A DNA stretch of 22,740 bases from Hofstenia miamia (lineage: Eukaryota; Xenacoelomorpha; Acoela; Hofsteniidae): contig CABFPE010000041.1 of the NCBI GenBank assembly GCA_900660155.1, positions 2,182,007-2,204,746 on the forward strand, written 5' to 3'. The notes under the pieces were generated by a model. The model saw nothing but the letters and a program-made list of their open reading frames with translations, was not told where the DNA came from and did not search any database. The position numbers were made by a program, and so were the translations under genes. Of this stretch, positions 10,401 to 21,404 are shown piece after piece. Position 1 is the first letter of the stretch. Each line of letters opens with the position of its first letter.

Positions 10401-11460
10401 TATATATACACAAGATTTTTCAGACGTCAAAGTATATGTTAATCGCCAGGAGAAACGATAAATTTTTTTGGGATTAAATGGATGAGAAGGCTGCAGTATA
10501 TATATATCGACTCAGGTAAGAAAACCATTCGTTATCTATGCAACAAAATGAAAGAATATTTCTGCCTGTAAATATTAAAAATGAATGCGCTTGAGCTTTA
10601 CAGAAGAAAACAACAATTTTTTTGAATGTGTACAGTATTACTTGTCAATAGGTCTGTACAAATATTAAAATTGAACACATATTAAGCAAATTCAGCTATC
10701 AGAATTTCAAGGAATGCATATGAATTGTCCTCTTATTAAAAGGTATTGTCATAAAATCTTTCTATAATGATAAGCTTAAGCCAATTCATGAAAGGTCATG
10801 CTGCTCAACGCAACGTTCCATAAAAGAATAAGAACACATTTACTTCCAAGTGTTTTTCTTATTTTAATTTGTAGAATATACTTTAACTTTGTCGAAAAAT
10901 ATTTAGAGCCAGGTGTTTTTCACAGTAAAAACTATATTTAGAGCCACAAGGCCATACCAGTACAGGACCATTTATGCTTTTTGAAATATTTTTACTAATA
11001 TGTACCTAAATACAATATTTAATATTACTTGAACTACTTATATAAATTTTCTACTTTGGGGAAATTTGTACTTAATTATACTGCATTATTCAGTTAGTAT
11101 TATGGCCAATTAAAATTTAGTTGTTTCCTTATCTTGCTTTTACATCTATTTCTACGATCCACTATCGAGATTTCTCACGCACAGACTCCGAATCTAAATT
11201 TTGAATTAATCACTCTCACTTAAATGGCCATTGTCAACTTCCAATATCTCTAAATTTGTGCTTCATGGGAAATAAGCACCTTAAAGAATCAATTCCCGTA
11301 AATTGTATAAGCTGCAAGTATTATACTAGCACGTTTAAAACACGTGCGAAGTTATTTGAACAATTCCATATAGGAGCCTACACCTACATATGTATATGAT
11401 TCATACATTTCAAAGTTCCACAGGAACCCAGAAAATGGGGTGGTTCATCAACACACATCT
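10016..11460. other. Intergenic AT-rich DNA with (TA)n tracts
   Basis: No gene is supported. TA microsatellites lie at about 10370-10408 and 10497-10508. GATTATAA recurs near 10133 and 10170. ATTTAGAGCCA occurs twice (about 10902 and 10937), without further structure. Confidence 0.5.
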
Positions 11461-11468
11461 CATTGCTA

Positions 11469-11625
11469 CAGTGGAGCACGCAGGAAGGGAAAAATGGTGG
11501 AATGTCCCTCCGTCAGGTTTTTAAAAGTGATTTTCTAAATATTTCCAAATTTTTTTTAGGACCTTCGCCCTGCTTTTGGTCTGACTAATATGTCCCCCTG
11601 TCAGAAAATCCTGCGTACGCCAATG
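11469..11625. mobile_element. Short hAT-type MITE with 8-bp target duplication
   Basis: The left end is CAGTGGAGCACGCAGG; the reverse complement of the right end is CATTGGCGTACGCAGG followed by ATTTTCTGACAGGGGG. This is the CAGTGGCGTA...CAGGATTTT...GGGGG terminus typical of hAT elements. The flanks are CATTGCTA (11461-11468) and CATTGCTC (11626-11633), an 8-bp target duplication with one change, the length known for hAT. At 157 bp it has no coding capacity and would need a transposase supplied in trans. Confidence 0.8.
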
Positions 11626-11633
11626 CATTGCTC

Positions 11634-12704
11634 TATACTAATTAGTTAATGAGTGCAACAATCCTTCAATTGAGTTTAGATTTGTGATGTGCGCGTAGAG
11701 GTTTTTAATGCCGTACCCATAAATTAAAAATGCTTTCTTACCAAGAAAATGTTTTCTGCAAATTGAACGACATTGCTCATTATATGCTTTTTAAACTCAT
11801 TTATAATTTGTTTGTGAAAAAATATTGTATTGTATTACACATAATGTGGAATAAAATGCATAACCTATGCCCGCCAATACACGATCATAATTTTTCCGCC
11901 CGCAGATGCGGACGGGTAAAACCAGGTACATGTGGGAAGTAACCGTATCCGCGTATTACTATTTTAGGTGTAAATTTTTTTTTCATACGTATAAACTATA
12001 ATGTAATTTTTTGAACATAGTTCATCTACATTTTTACACAATTAACTTGAATTGTATCATTGCTCAAAATTAGATATGCTATATCCAAATCACTTTTTAT
12101 TTAAGGATATCAGGCTGCTCAAGTGAATTCAAATTGAAGAAAACAAGGATTTTCTTCTATGATTGTAGCATCATTTTCTAGATTTTGTTCATTTGTTTGG
12201 CTACATAAGACGTTTAAGGAAATAAAATACATTTAATAGTATTTAGATATCTAATAGCACCAGCGAAACATAATATTTAACAAAAATTGCTAGACAAAAT
12301 TTGTAAAAAAGATCTGAATTGAGCAAATCTACTATTGCACCTCTTTGAGGAAAATGCTAATTACAACACTACAACAAACAGCATTAAATGTCAAAGCTAG
12401 ACATTCATTGCAATTACTGAGCTTTGTTGAGTAAAAAATATTTATAAGAGGCCTAATTATATGAAACTCAACGTAAGGCCTTTTACAAGTATATAACATG
12501 TACATCTACGATATGGACTTGATTTAAGCGCAAAATATAGATTAGCATAAATATACTTTTTTAACACTTGTAATTTTTTAAAAGATAATTATGCTTTATA
12601 ATTTTTTAGCTTTATATGCTATCCCAAATAAATACTTCAACGAATTTGGTTAATTAGCAATTATTGCCTGATATCTATTATTTTTCAAACTTTTTAGGTA
12701 TTTT
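11634..12704. other. Intergenic DNA with a GC-rich palindrome
   Basis: No gene is supported; a 70-codon frame at 11730-11942 shows no family features. At 11896-11915 CCGCCCGCA is followed by GA and TGCGGACGG, a 9-bp hairpin with one mismatch, inside a GC-rich patch (about 11870-11965) that stands out from its surroundings and may be a transposon end. Confidence 0.5.
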
Positions 12705-12953
12705 AGAGAGAGAGAGAGAGAACGTTTATTGATCGAAATACAAGAAAATAATGGCTCTTTTCATCGCTTTTACCCTATATACGCGTTTGCTTTGTCTGCG
12801 TGTTCAACGTGCACTATATCTTCGTAATAATATTCATCAATTAGTTCAAATAGTATACTACAGTATACTACATCTGCTAAGCAAATAGCAACAATGCAAT
12901 AAATTGCTATAATTTTTATATTTCTTATATATCGCAATATATCATTATTTTCT
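12705..12953 (-). mobile_element. LINE/SINE-like 3' end: short ORF, AATAAA and (CT)n tail
   Basis: On the - strand an open frame of 60 codons (12952 down to 12773; stop TAA at 12770-12772) ends in FELIDEYYYEDIVHVEHADK plus seven residues. It has no start codon, so it would be the tail of something longer or a terminal exon. About 40 bases after the stop is AATAAA (12725-12730), then CGTT and a (CT)n run at 12705-12721. That order resembles the 3' end of a retroposon whose tail is a microsatellite, or a host gene 3' end. CpG is frequent here compared with the DNA just to the right. I do not recognise the peptide. Confidence 0.3.
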
Positions 12954-13055
12954 CACAATAATCCCAGAGCAGTACAGAAATTTCCGTTAAATTCTATTGC
13001 GACTAATTTCTATCAATTTTAATATTATGTCATCAACCAATGTTACATTATGATT

Positions 13056-13682
13056 CGTACTTTTTACCAACATAAGGAACCTTCAAACTGACATACAGAA
13101 CCTTGAGATTGACATAGCAAAATTTGCTAAAATAAGTATGAATGAGATATAAGTATCAAATAAATCAAAAGGACATCAAAATTTAGTATTTGGCTTAAAA
13201 AAGCAGTTGATTATTAAATTGTATGTAATCTAAGCTAAATGATGAAATATTATACTTGATTTTATAAGAAAATTCAAATAAATATATTAATGTACACATA
13301 AAATTTTGACTGACACATCTAATGTTATTGATGTTCATACCTCAATATTGCTAAATTTTAACAAATTTTGTCAAAAAGATTTGGTATGTAGAACAAACAT
13401 AGAACATTTGTAGAAACTTTTGTGTAGCTAAAAAATTGGTTGGTACTTTTTATCAACAAACGAAATCTTGAAACTTACATAGGGAACCTTGAGATCGACA
13501 TAGCAAATCATTATGACAATATGAACAAAAAATTTAGCATGATTGAGGCATATGTATAAATTATTTCAAAAGAGACATCAAAATTTAGTTTTTGCAGTTG
13601 TTTATTGAGTTATAATCTAGACTAAATGATAAAATATTATACTTGATTTCATAAAAAAACTCAAAAATATATTTTTTACTAA
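13056..13682. repeat. Imperfect direct duplication with ~390-bp period
   Basis: Blocks recur at spacings of 386-399 bp: GTACTTTTTACCAAC (13057) and GTACTTTTTATCAAC (13443); CCTTGAGATTGACATAGC and CCTTGAGATCGACATAGC; CATCAAAATTTAG; and AAATGATGAAATATTATACT versus its near copy at about 13625. The second copy is interrupted by the TGTAG element, whose target duplication is at 13679-13682. Confidence 0.7.
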
Positions 13683-14656
13683 TGTAGAGTCACTTGGGGC
13701 CCCTATTTGATTTTTATTATTTGTAATTTGCATTAGTGCTAAATACTGCCTTAAAATTTGTTAAATTAGTTTGTTACTTCACTATGACAATGTGATTCTT
13801 CACTATTAAGTTTTCTAGTGCAGTTATACGAAATTATAATTTTCTTCCCCTCATTTTGGATCAACATGTTATTGCTCTATAATCTTGTGAGGGAACTCAA
13901 ATGTGAAATTTGTAAATCCCAAACAGGTAATCATACTTGATTTGTTATATAGTGGTGACTTGAGTGAACCAAGCCCTTAATTGCAAAAAATAATTTTCTT
14001 AAATCGAGTATCTTTTTTGATTTATTTATCATCAAATCGAAATTTTTTTAACGAATTTTGCATCTAATTTTCGTTTTAGTTCTGTGTACAGGGGTTTCTG
14101 AGGTAATTTGATGCCCACGCACAGTCTTTATTCATAGTGATGGGATTTGCATCATACAAATTTTATGGCTAGCATACTAGCTCTGTCATATTTTATTTGT
14201 AGAAGGAAAATAACAACTTTATTTGATTGTTTCTATTTGTACATTGCACTTAATAACTTACACTGTGATGATAATGTACTGCTGGTGAACATGAATGCAT
14301 TGTAGTTACATGTGATATTTATGATTTATTTACATAGGCTGAGGAAATATGAGCAATTGAGATCTTTTAATTGAGCTAGAAATTCACAACTAGAGACACA
14401 CAATTAGCACCTTGGTGAGCTTGGATCTATTTGTGGATACTGCTTTGGCATGATGCCATGCAAATTGGTTGCTGTTAGAGGATAGTTCTTGGTGAAATAT
14501 TTTTCTGTTTTCTTTATTGAAATGGTGAACTACCAATGTTCTGTTTTCTGTTGGAATGCAGGTCACTCTCTATGATGGTAGCCTTTGCAACCTTCTACCT
14601 CTTAATCTATTTACCTAGTACTGCTGGAGTAGTCATAGTGCCCCTGTGATTCTACA
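13683..14656. mobile_element. Non-autonomous TGTAG-ended element, copy 2
   Basis: This copy begins TGTAGAGTCACTTGGGGCCC and ends GCCCCTGTGATTCTACA; the reverse complement of the end is TGTAGAATCACAGGGGC, a clear inverted terminus. CTAA at 13679-13682 and 14657-14660 is a 4-bp target duplication. Its sequence follows copy 1 (2037-3079) through many blocks, such as GAGCTAGAAATT, GAGACACACAA.TAGCACCTTGG, TGATGCCATG and GGTAGCCTTTGCAACCTTC. Nearly every CpG of copy 1 is TpG or CpA here. No coding frame is present. Assignment is as for copy 1: Ginger-like MITE preferred, solo LTR possible. Confidence 0.7.
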
Positions 14657-14660
14657 CTAA

Positions 14661-15374
14661 GCAGTATAAACTTCTACAACCACAGGCTAAATTTTAATAT
14701 CAAATATAATTGAATACATGATTAATGAATTTTCACTTGATTAAAATGTATTTACTAAATGTTTTATATAACTGAATTTAAATTTCATCTACATTTCATA
14801 TTTTCATTATTATGACATTTAACTATTTAGTGTAAAAATTTAGTCTTATGTTTCAAGTAATGGGAAGGTTGCTAGGTAAAAACATTGTATTTTTCTGTTG
14901 GTGAGAGCAATGCTCTCCCTATCATTCAGTGCACACAATTTCATTTTTTAAGTCTTTTCATTGAATTTTGGAAATGATAAAAGCATCACTATGAGGATGA
15001 GACTGAAGATTCAATGAAGCTTAAAGCCTTAAACAAAAATGGTTTTGATGTTTGTGAGACAAAGTTAAAGCAGTATCTTTCTGATAATTGTAAGATGAGC
15101 CTGTACTGCTCATTCTAATGAACTTGATTTAGATGTAGATGATTCCTCCAAATAGACTGTATTTCTAGAGAAGATTCTATGAACTGAATGTGCAGTTGCA
15201 AAATGTGATGATCAACCTAACCTGAATCCTTCAACTTTAGCTTGATTTGCCTCATGATATTAGCTTGCATTATTTCTCCTATCCTATTTAAAAATTTTAT
15301 TGTCAAGCTTCACACAATTGAATGTTTCCAACTACCTCAAGTTGACTGACCTAAAAAGTAAAAAATTGATTGGT
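14661..15374. other. CpG-free intergenic DNA
   Basis: No supported gene and no CpG dinucleotide seen. Short open stretches around 15010-15110 could be a decayed coding relic but show no recognisable motif. Confidence 0.5.
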
Positions 15375-16207
15375 TAGGGGGAGGGCTTAATGTCCAATTT
15401 TTTAATTTAGTCCTTTAGAAACTTTGAAAGTTCATTAATATTGTAATTTTTCAATGTTGTTGCATTTTAATGTCATATTTTTTTAAAGTTGTAAATTTTT
15501 AAAAATCATCTCTTTTTAATGTTGTAAATTATTAATGTTGTACACTTAATTTATTAATTTAGGTTAGGGCTTTGGTCTATAAAATGATGAAAAAATAGGA
15601 TATTGGGTTAGGGCTTAGTCTATGAAGTAATAAAGAAATAAGATTTTGGGTTAGGGGTTAGGTTTAGGAAAAGTCAATTTGTGACTTGGTTAGGGTTTGG
15701 GCTTATAAAATAATAAAGAAATAAGCTTTTGGGTTAAGTTGTGGGTCTATAGATAATGAAAAATAATGATTTGGGTTAAAGTTTAGTTGTAGGAAAAGTT
15801 AATTTAAGACTTGGGTTTAGGTTCATAAAATAATAAAAAGGGATTTGAGTTAGGGCTTAGATATATAAAATGAGGAAAAATTAGGGTTTTAGATTAGGGG
15901 TTAGGGTATAAGTTTATTAAGCGTCCATTTGAGACTTGGATTTAGGGCTTAAGTTTATAAAATAAAGAAGAAATAAGGTTTTGATTTAGGTGTAGGAAGA
16001 GTCATTTGCAACAATATTAATTAGAAATGATGACATTAAAAAATTGTGACATTAAAAAGCACCAACATTAAAAAATTATGAACTTAAAAATATGATATTA
16101 AAAATTAAGACACTAAAGAAGGACAGCAAAAAGTACATTAAAAATATGACATTACAAATACTATCTAAATTTACCATCAAGCACTATGCAATGTACCCCT
16201 CCCATTG
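15375..16207. mobile_element. Foldback-like element: short-repeat arms around a telomere-like satellite
   Basis: The left arm (about 15375-15550) carries repeated TTTTTAATGT(C/T)-type motifs, for example TTTTAATGTCATATTTTT. The right arm (about 16010-16207) carries the complements ACATTAAAAA, for example AAAAATATGACATTACAAA. The outer ends are GGGGGAGGGC on the left and ACCCCTCCC on the right. Between the arms lies the satellite at 15557-16005. The arrangement is that of foldback-type transposons, which have long, internally repetitive inverted arms. Target duplications are not clear (ATTGGTTA and ATTGTTGT are only partly alike). Confidence 0.5.
15557..16005. repeat. ~125-bp tandem repeat rich in TTAGGG-like motifs
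   Basis: GACTTGG anchors occur at about 15683, 15808 and 15933, a 125-bp period, with a matching position near 15557, giving about 3.5 diverged copies. Each unit includes a GGTTAGGG/TTTAGGG block, TATAAAATAATAAAGAAATA and GGAAAAGTCAATTT-like segments. The TTAGGG resemblance is local and degenerate, so this is not a telomere array. Confidence 0.75.
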
Positions 16208-16459
16208 TTGTATTAACATTAGGATGCTTTATACATCCATTACAGGGGAAATCATATAAATTCAACATTAAAATTTATTGCAATTAGGCTTTGCTGCAGG
16301 TTTTTAAATTATTTGAGTTCCTTTTAGAAATGTGGTAAAATATGTGTGCAATATGTTGTCCCTACACAAGTCTGTCTTTTTTTGACCCAATAGTGGAAAC
16401 AGATAAACTGATAATAGTGGTACAGGAGGTTATTGTGAACTAAATCATTGCAGAAATAC

Positions 16460-16734
16460 CCCAGTAAACACAGATCTTTAACAACAACATTGTTTTTGGG
16501 GTGTATTGGCACTTAATGGACTTGTGAATTGTTTGAGTGGTGTTTATAGTGTGGTTTAGTGGCAGTGTATAATGCCATTTAGCATTAAATATTTGTTTGA
16601 AGATAAATTTCTTAAAAACTGCATTTTTATTGATAATTTATTGTTTTGTGAAGAGATGTTGTTTTGTAATTGTGTTTTGGCATTGTTATTATGTTGTTCA
16701 ACACCATCATTACAACAGTTCTGTGTTTACTGGG
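16460..16734. mobile_element. MITE with 15-bp perfect inverted ends
   Basis: CCCAGTAAACACAGA at 16460-16474 is the exact reverse complement of TCTGTGTTTACTGGG at 16720-16734. Just inside, AACAACAACATTGTTTTT and TTGTTTTGTAATTGTGTTTTGG look like CpG-decayed versions of AACGTT-rich palindromic repeats found in widespread invertebrate MITEs with CCCAGYAAACAC ends. No coding capacity; target duplication uncertain; superfamily unassigned. Confidence 0.65.
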
Positions 16735-19700
16735 ACTCCCCATTTTAATTAGTATTCTCCTATACTTGCCTGATGCTTGTGACAAGGTTAACACTTGCTT
16801 ACTGTCTTAAGATTTTGTATTTTTCACTTCATCTTCTTAGATGTAGATAAATCAACCCTGGTCATCTTAACCCACTGGGTGGAATATTTACCCTACCCAA
16901 CCTTCTCACAACAGCTGCTACTTTGGAGAACTTAAGTAGAAATAAGATATATATATCTAATAATATATGAGTTTTAACATTCAGCTACAAAATATAAAAG
17001 ACTTAATTAATAAACTATTAAATTATTAACTGCATGACTTTTTTCCTCCAAAAGTAGCTACATTACCAAATTTATCCTATTATATTAAAATGACTAGGTA
17101 TGTGCTGTTACTAGAATAGATTATAAAGAAATTCTTGGCATAAAATTCTTAATAGAAAATAGAATTAATCACCTTAGCATAATGCATATTTTGGCTGCCA
17201 TAATGAAGTAATAAATTTGATTTTTGAAATGCAAATAGTTTAGTGTACACACTACACATGTAAACAGACTACTATTGAGTAGCTTTATTACTATATTTAT
17301 ATTATAAGCTTATTGAGTCATAATTTGATATGTATGTTCATTGTGTTCAGATAGTAGGTCCCATTACATAGAAATTCAGCCATTTAAAATGAATTTGGAT
17401 TTTCAAAATATGATTTTGGTTTTGACATTTCCACATGATTTTACATCAGATTTATCTGTGATAGTACTTTTTTCTCAATGACAAGAATTTTTTTAAATGT
17501 AAGTTTAACAATTTAGTAGAAAAATTATATGTGGATCCATTAGGAAACTTTGAAGTAATAATAAACTACAATGTATTGACAAGAGTTGAACTTAGTGGAG
17601 AATTTAATATACATAACAGCCTAACATTTGAATATTAAAATCCTTTATAGAACTATAATGTTTAAGTAGCACAAGAGTACTCAAATATCATTTACATGTA
17701 TGAATTTTATTTAAATTTGAACTATATCTAAATATGTAGAAAAAATATTTATGTCTTCAATCCAATATGAACACTGGAAATTCAAACACAATACAATTCA
17801 AAACAAAATTTACCTGATTGACTACTTTTACTATAATGATGTGTTCTTTCAAAGTATTGTTCAAAAATTCTCTGGAGGAAACTTTGCAGCACTTGCAGAA
17901 AAAGATTGGAATCATAGGTTCTGGTACATAAATACAATAAGGATGTGGTTGTATGCAGACTGTAGATTTCAATTGCATCCTCTTTTGCAGAATAGTACTA
18001 TTAGTTTTTCACATTAATTACTTAAGTAGAGTAGCAGACAGCTGAATCTGCAATAAAATGTGGCAGAAATTGATATCACTTACAAACTCACATTTTCAAT
18101 TTACAATGAGCATTGATATTTGCAAATTTCAGGAATTATTATTTCAAGCTATTTATCAATAAATTTTTGATGGTACAATCTGTAAAGGTTCTGGTCATGG
18201 CTTGGAGTTTGCTAAAGAAAACAAACCACAGCAGAGTCCACAAAACAAGCCTGCTACTAATAATGAAAAACAAAATTTCAAGTTATTAGAAAAGTTTTTC
18301 ATCATTGCTGATAAATTTTTTGTTCTATTTCTACCAGGTAGTATAAAATTTTAATAATTTGCTAATGCAAACAGATTTAAGTAGAAAATAAGTTTGTATT
18401 TGCATAAAGTTTAAGATTCTACCATTACAGTTGCAAATGGCTCAACCTGTGGTTCAGATACTTGACCCATGACTGTGCTAACACCTGCTTTGATCTTTTT
18501 TAATAGATATTCAGTGCTCAAAAGATTATTATTTATTAAGTTTTTATTGATTTTTTAAAATTTTCATTTTATGCTACATTAGGTTCAAGTTTGATTGATT
18601 TAATCCTTAAACAATTCATTTTGGTGATATTTTACTACAAAATCTTTGTATAATATGCAGCTCAATTTAAGTTGTTGAACATATCAAGTAGAATTAATGT
18701 AAAATGCAAATTTTTTATATCATGTGCTTTAGAAGCTCTTGAAGTATTTATTATATTATGCTACAAATGCTTATCATTCCACAGCTTCATACATTACATA
18801 GAAAGTGACATATTTCATTTTGCAAAGTGATTCTCATGAAAAACACTCAGAGGTAGACATGAATCATTTCTGTAAACTCTCCCTATTTACTGCATTTTGC
18901 AACCTTATTCATGATATCATAGAAATTATTAGATTAACTATGCAAAATTTTCATAATAGAACTGAAGTGCACTCTGGCTTATTAATGATAATAACCTATT
19001 TATTAATTTATCAGTTGAAATCAACTAGAGGAAGATACCTGTCAAAACCTGCCAAAATCTGATTGCAGATGGGTGGATTGAGCCAGGTTATTCAATAAGT
19101 GTGAGATTAATTGCTTTGACTGCAAGTTTAAATTTCAGCACTTCATTGATCAGTTATAGGGAGTTTTTTGTCACATGATAACACAAAGAGCTTAAATTGC
19201 ATTATACAAATGTCAAATTATCTAACTAGAAAAATGTAAACTTCAATATTTTCTATATATCAATTCATTGTCTACCTTTAATAAGTTCATTTAGTTAATC
19301 AATATTTGTAATATTACTAAAACATATAGAACTAAGAGTAGCATTATTTTAAGACATTATTATGGTTTCCATTGTTGTGGTGTGCTATTAAATCTCATTT
19401 GGCAATGAAAAATTCATAAGTAAACAAATATACACGTTTAAAAATTCTCTGCTAATGCCAAACATAAATAATTCTCTAGTAAGACGCCTCAAACTTCTTT
19501 CATATTGGACTTGAATGTTCTTTCCAATATTAAAAAATTCAAATGTTTAAACTTCTTTTCTATAATATCAAATTCTATGAAAATTATTAGTTAGTTATGA
19601 GAAAATTGGAGGAAAAATATACATTCAAGAAGTTGAACAACTGAATATGTAGTAAACTGAATAAAGCTTGCAGAGAGATAAATCTAATGATTATATAATG

Positions 19701-19881
19701 GCAATACTATAGCCTGCTGAGAACATAAAATTTTGCCAACTTTAGATTTTCATAGAATTTTCTCCCAAATTAAGCAAAATATTCCCTGCTTATCAGATAA
19801 AACAAAAAATATAATTTTAATTTTTGTTGGTAAACAGCTTGAAAAACTAATGGCTTTTCTTAGATATTTCCAAATGGTCAG
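16735..19881. other. CpG-poor intergenic DNA without supported genes
   Basis: Only two CpGs were seen in this stretch (19434 and about 19485). Frames at 17751-18017 and 18805-19062 exist but show no family motif, and another long frame overlaps the first on the opposite strand, so neither is called. No repeat structure stood out. Confidence 0.5.
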
Positions 19882-19954
19882 CCCAGCAGGCTGGGATTGA
19901 ACACAAGCATGCACTCCATAAGATAGAGTCTTTTATAGATTTTGCTACCTAAAA
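19882..19954 (-). pseudogene. tRNA-derived remnant (SINE head or tRNA pseudogene)
   Basis: On the - strand TAGCAAAATCT (19937-19947) resembles an A box and GTTCAATCC (19894-19902) matches the B-box consensus GWTCRANNC. Their spacing puts them at tRNA positions 8 and 53, as in a real tRNA. The CTATCTTATGGAG stretch between them sits where an anticodon arm would be. Acceptor and T stems do not pair well, so it is not a working tRNA. A SINE body beyond the B box could not be confirmed. Confidence 0.45.
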
Positions 19955-20018
19955 ATTTAGTTACACTAAGAGATTGGGATCTGTTTGAAATAAGCTAGTT
20001 TCATAAATGATCAAGTGT

Positions 20019-20020
<2 letters not shown>

Positions 20021-20062
<42 letters not shown>
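20021..20062. repeat. (TA)n microsatellite
   Basis: About 21 uninterrupted TA units, the longest simple repeat in the window. The 62-codon frame through it at 19961-20149 (YIYIYI) is an artefact of the repeat. Confidence 0.95.
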
Positions 20063-20066
<4 letters not shown>

Positions 20067-21404
20067 AAAATCATTTTGCTAGTTTGAATTTTTGAATTGA
20101 TCTTAGGCATGTCAAGTATTTTCAAGATGTGCTGCAAATTATTGATCATTAAAAATTATAAGAAATTTGCAAATAATTGAAATTACCCATCAAAAAATTT
20201 AAAATTAATACACACACTGGGCCATACTAATTTATTATAGAGATAAGTTTTGATCAAAAGCCTATGATAAAATTACTAAAAGTAGACATTGTAATTTCTT
20301 CAGCTTTATTCATGTAAGAAATTGCAAATATGCTTTATTTGTAAGCTGTTACAAGGAAGAGCTTTTAAAGAATTCTTTGCAATATGTGGGTTTGAATAAA
20401 TGTATTCATCAGAAACAATGTTGAAAAAATTTTATAGCTTTGAAGAAATATCTACTAGTCTCTGAAAACAGTTGTATTACTTATGAGTTTGTTGTTGTAT
20501 TTAGTCTCAATTTCAGATTGAAATGATTTCAATGTTTTGAAATTTGATGAAACATTCCCATCACCTGGATCCAAAATTGCAAAAAATTGCTTGAACCATG
20601 TTTCAGATTGGATTGAGTTGCATGGCTTACAGCAATGATCTCTAGAATAATGGCAAACAGCAAAATAACTTGCTGTTCATATACATGTAAATCACTAAAT
20701 TTAGGCTCAATAAAATCAGCATTCATAAGTGAATGTTATGGATCTTGAAGTGTAAAAACTTCAAAAACCACCAATATCTTATACTTGGTGAAAGTGAAAG
20801 CAAATGAATTTTCATTGAAAAGACAATTAATGTGAAAATTACACTGGGAATTATGTTAATGTTAGTCAATATTGGTATAACAGTGTATTGAATATAATTT
20901 CATCATTTACTATAAAAATGAACACAATGACATATACAACTTGTTTCTGTTCAATTCTAAAGTTGATCTTTTTGCTTCTCCTAATTGTATGAAAAGTAAA
21001 GGAAACTAATTCTTGTCTCTAAGCAAAACAAGCCTTAACAATTAAATAAAAAGATACTGCTTTACATGTAATTCAGCAATTAAATACTTTTTGTTTATTG
21101 AAAAAGTATTAATTTTAAAATTATAATAAATAATCCTCTTCATTTATTCTCAAAAACTAAATTTTGAAATATTATCTAAAATAATTATTTGCTTAACCTG
21201 TTGTTTTTGGGATGAGCTTAAACATTATGAGACTCAAATCTGCACACTTAATGAAGCTTTCCATTTTGTAGCTATTAGCTTCCTAGTAACTCTTGGCAAA
21301 ATTGCCTTATCCTCTGGAGAAAAAATTTAAAAAAAGAGCATGCCATCAGGGTACTAATCAGCAACAAATTCCCTGACATCTTTCAATTCCAGAGAATTTG
21401 GGAT
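20063..21404. other. CpG-free intergenic DNA
   Basis: No supported gene, RNA or transposon end, and no CpG seen. The 65-codon frame on the - strand at 20529-20726 has no recognisable features. Confidence 0.5.

Noticed and set aside
15557..16005. Telomere or interstitial telomere array
   Set aside because: TTAGGG-like words occur within a diverged 125-bp unit, not as a 6-bp tandem array.
16324..16512. 62-codon frame on the - strand
   Set aside because: It crosses the left end of the MITE at 16460-16734, so it is not a gene.
17751..18017. 88-codon frame on the + strand
   Set aside because: Overlapped by a long frame on the other strand, no family motif, in CpG-poor intergenic DNA.
18805..19062. 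85-codon frame on the + strand
   Set aside because: No motif or supporting signals; expected by chance at this length in a 22-kb window.
19961..20149. 62-codon frame with YIYIYI
   Set aside because: Produced by translating the (TA)n microsatellite.
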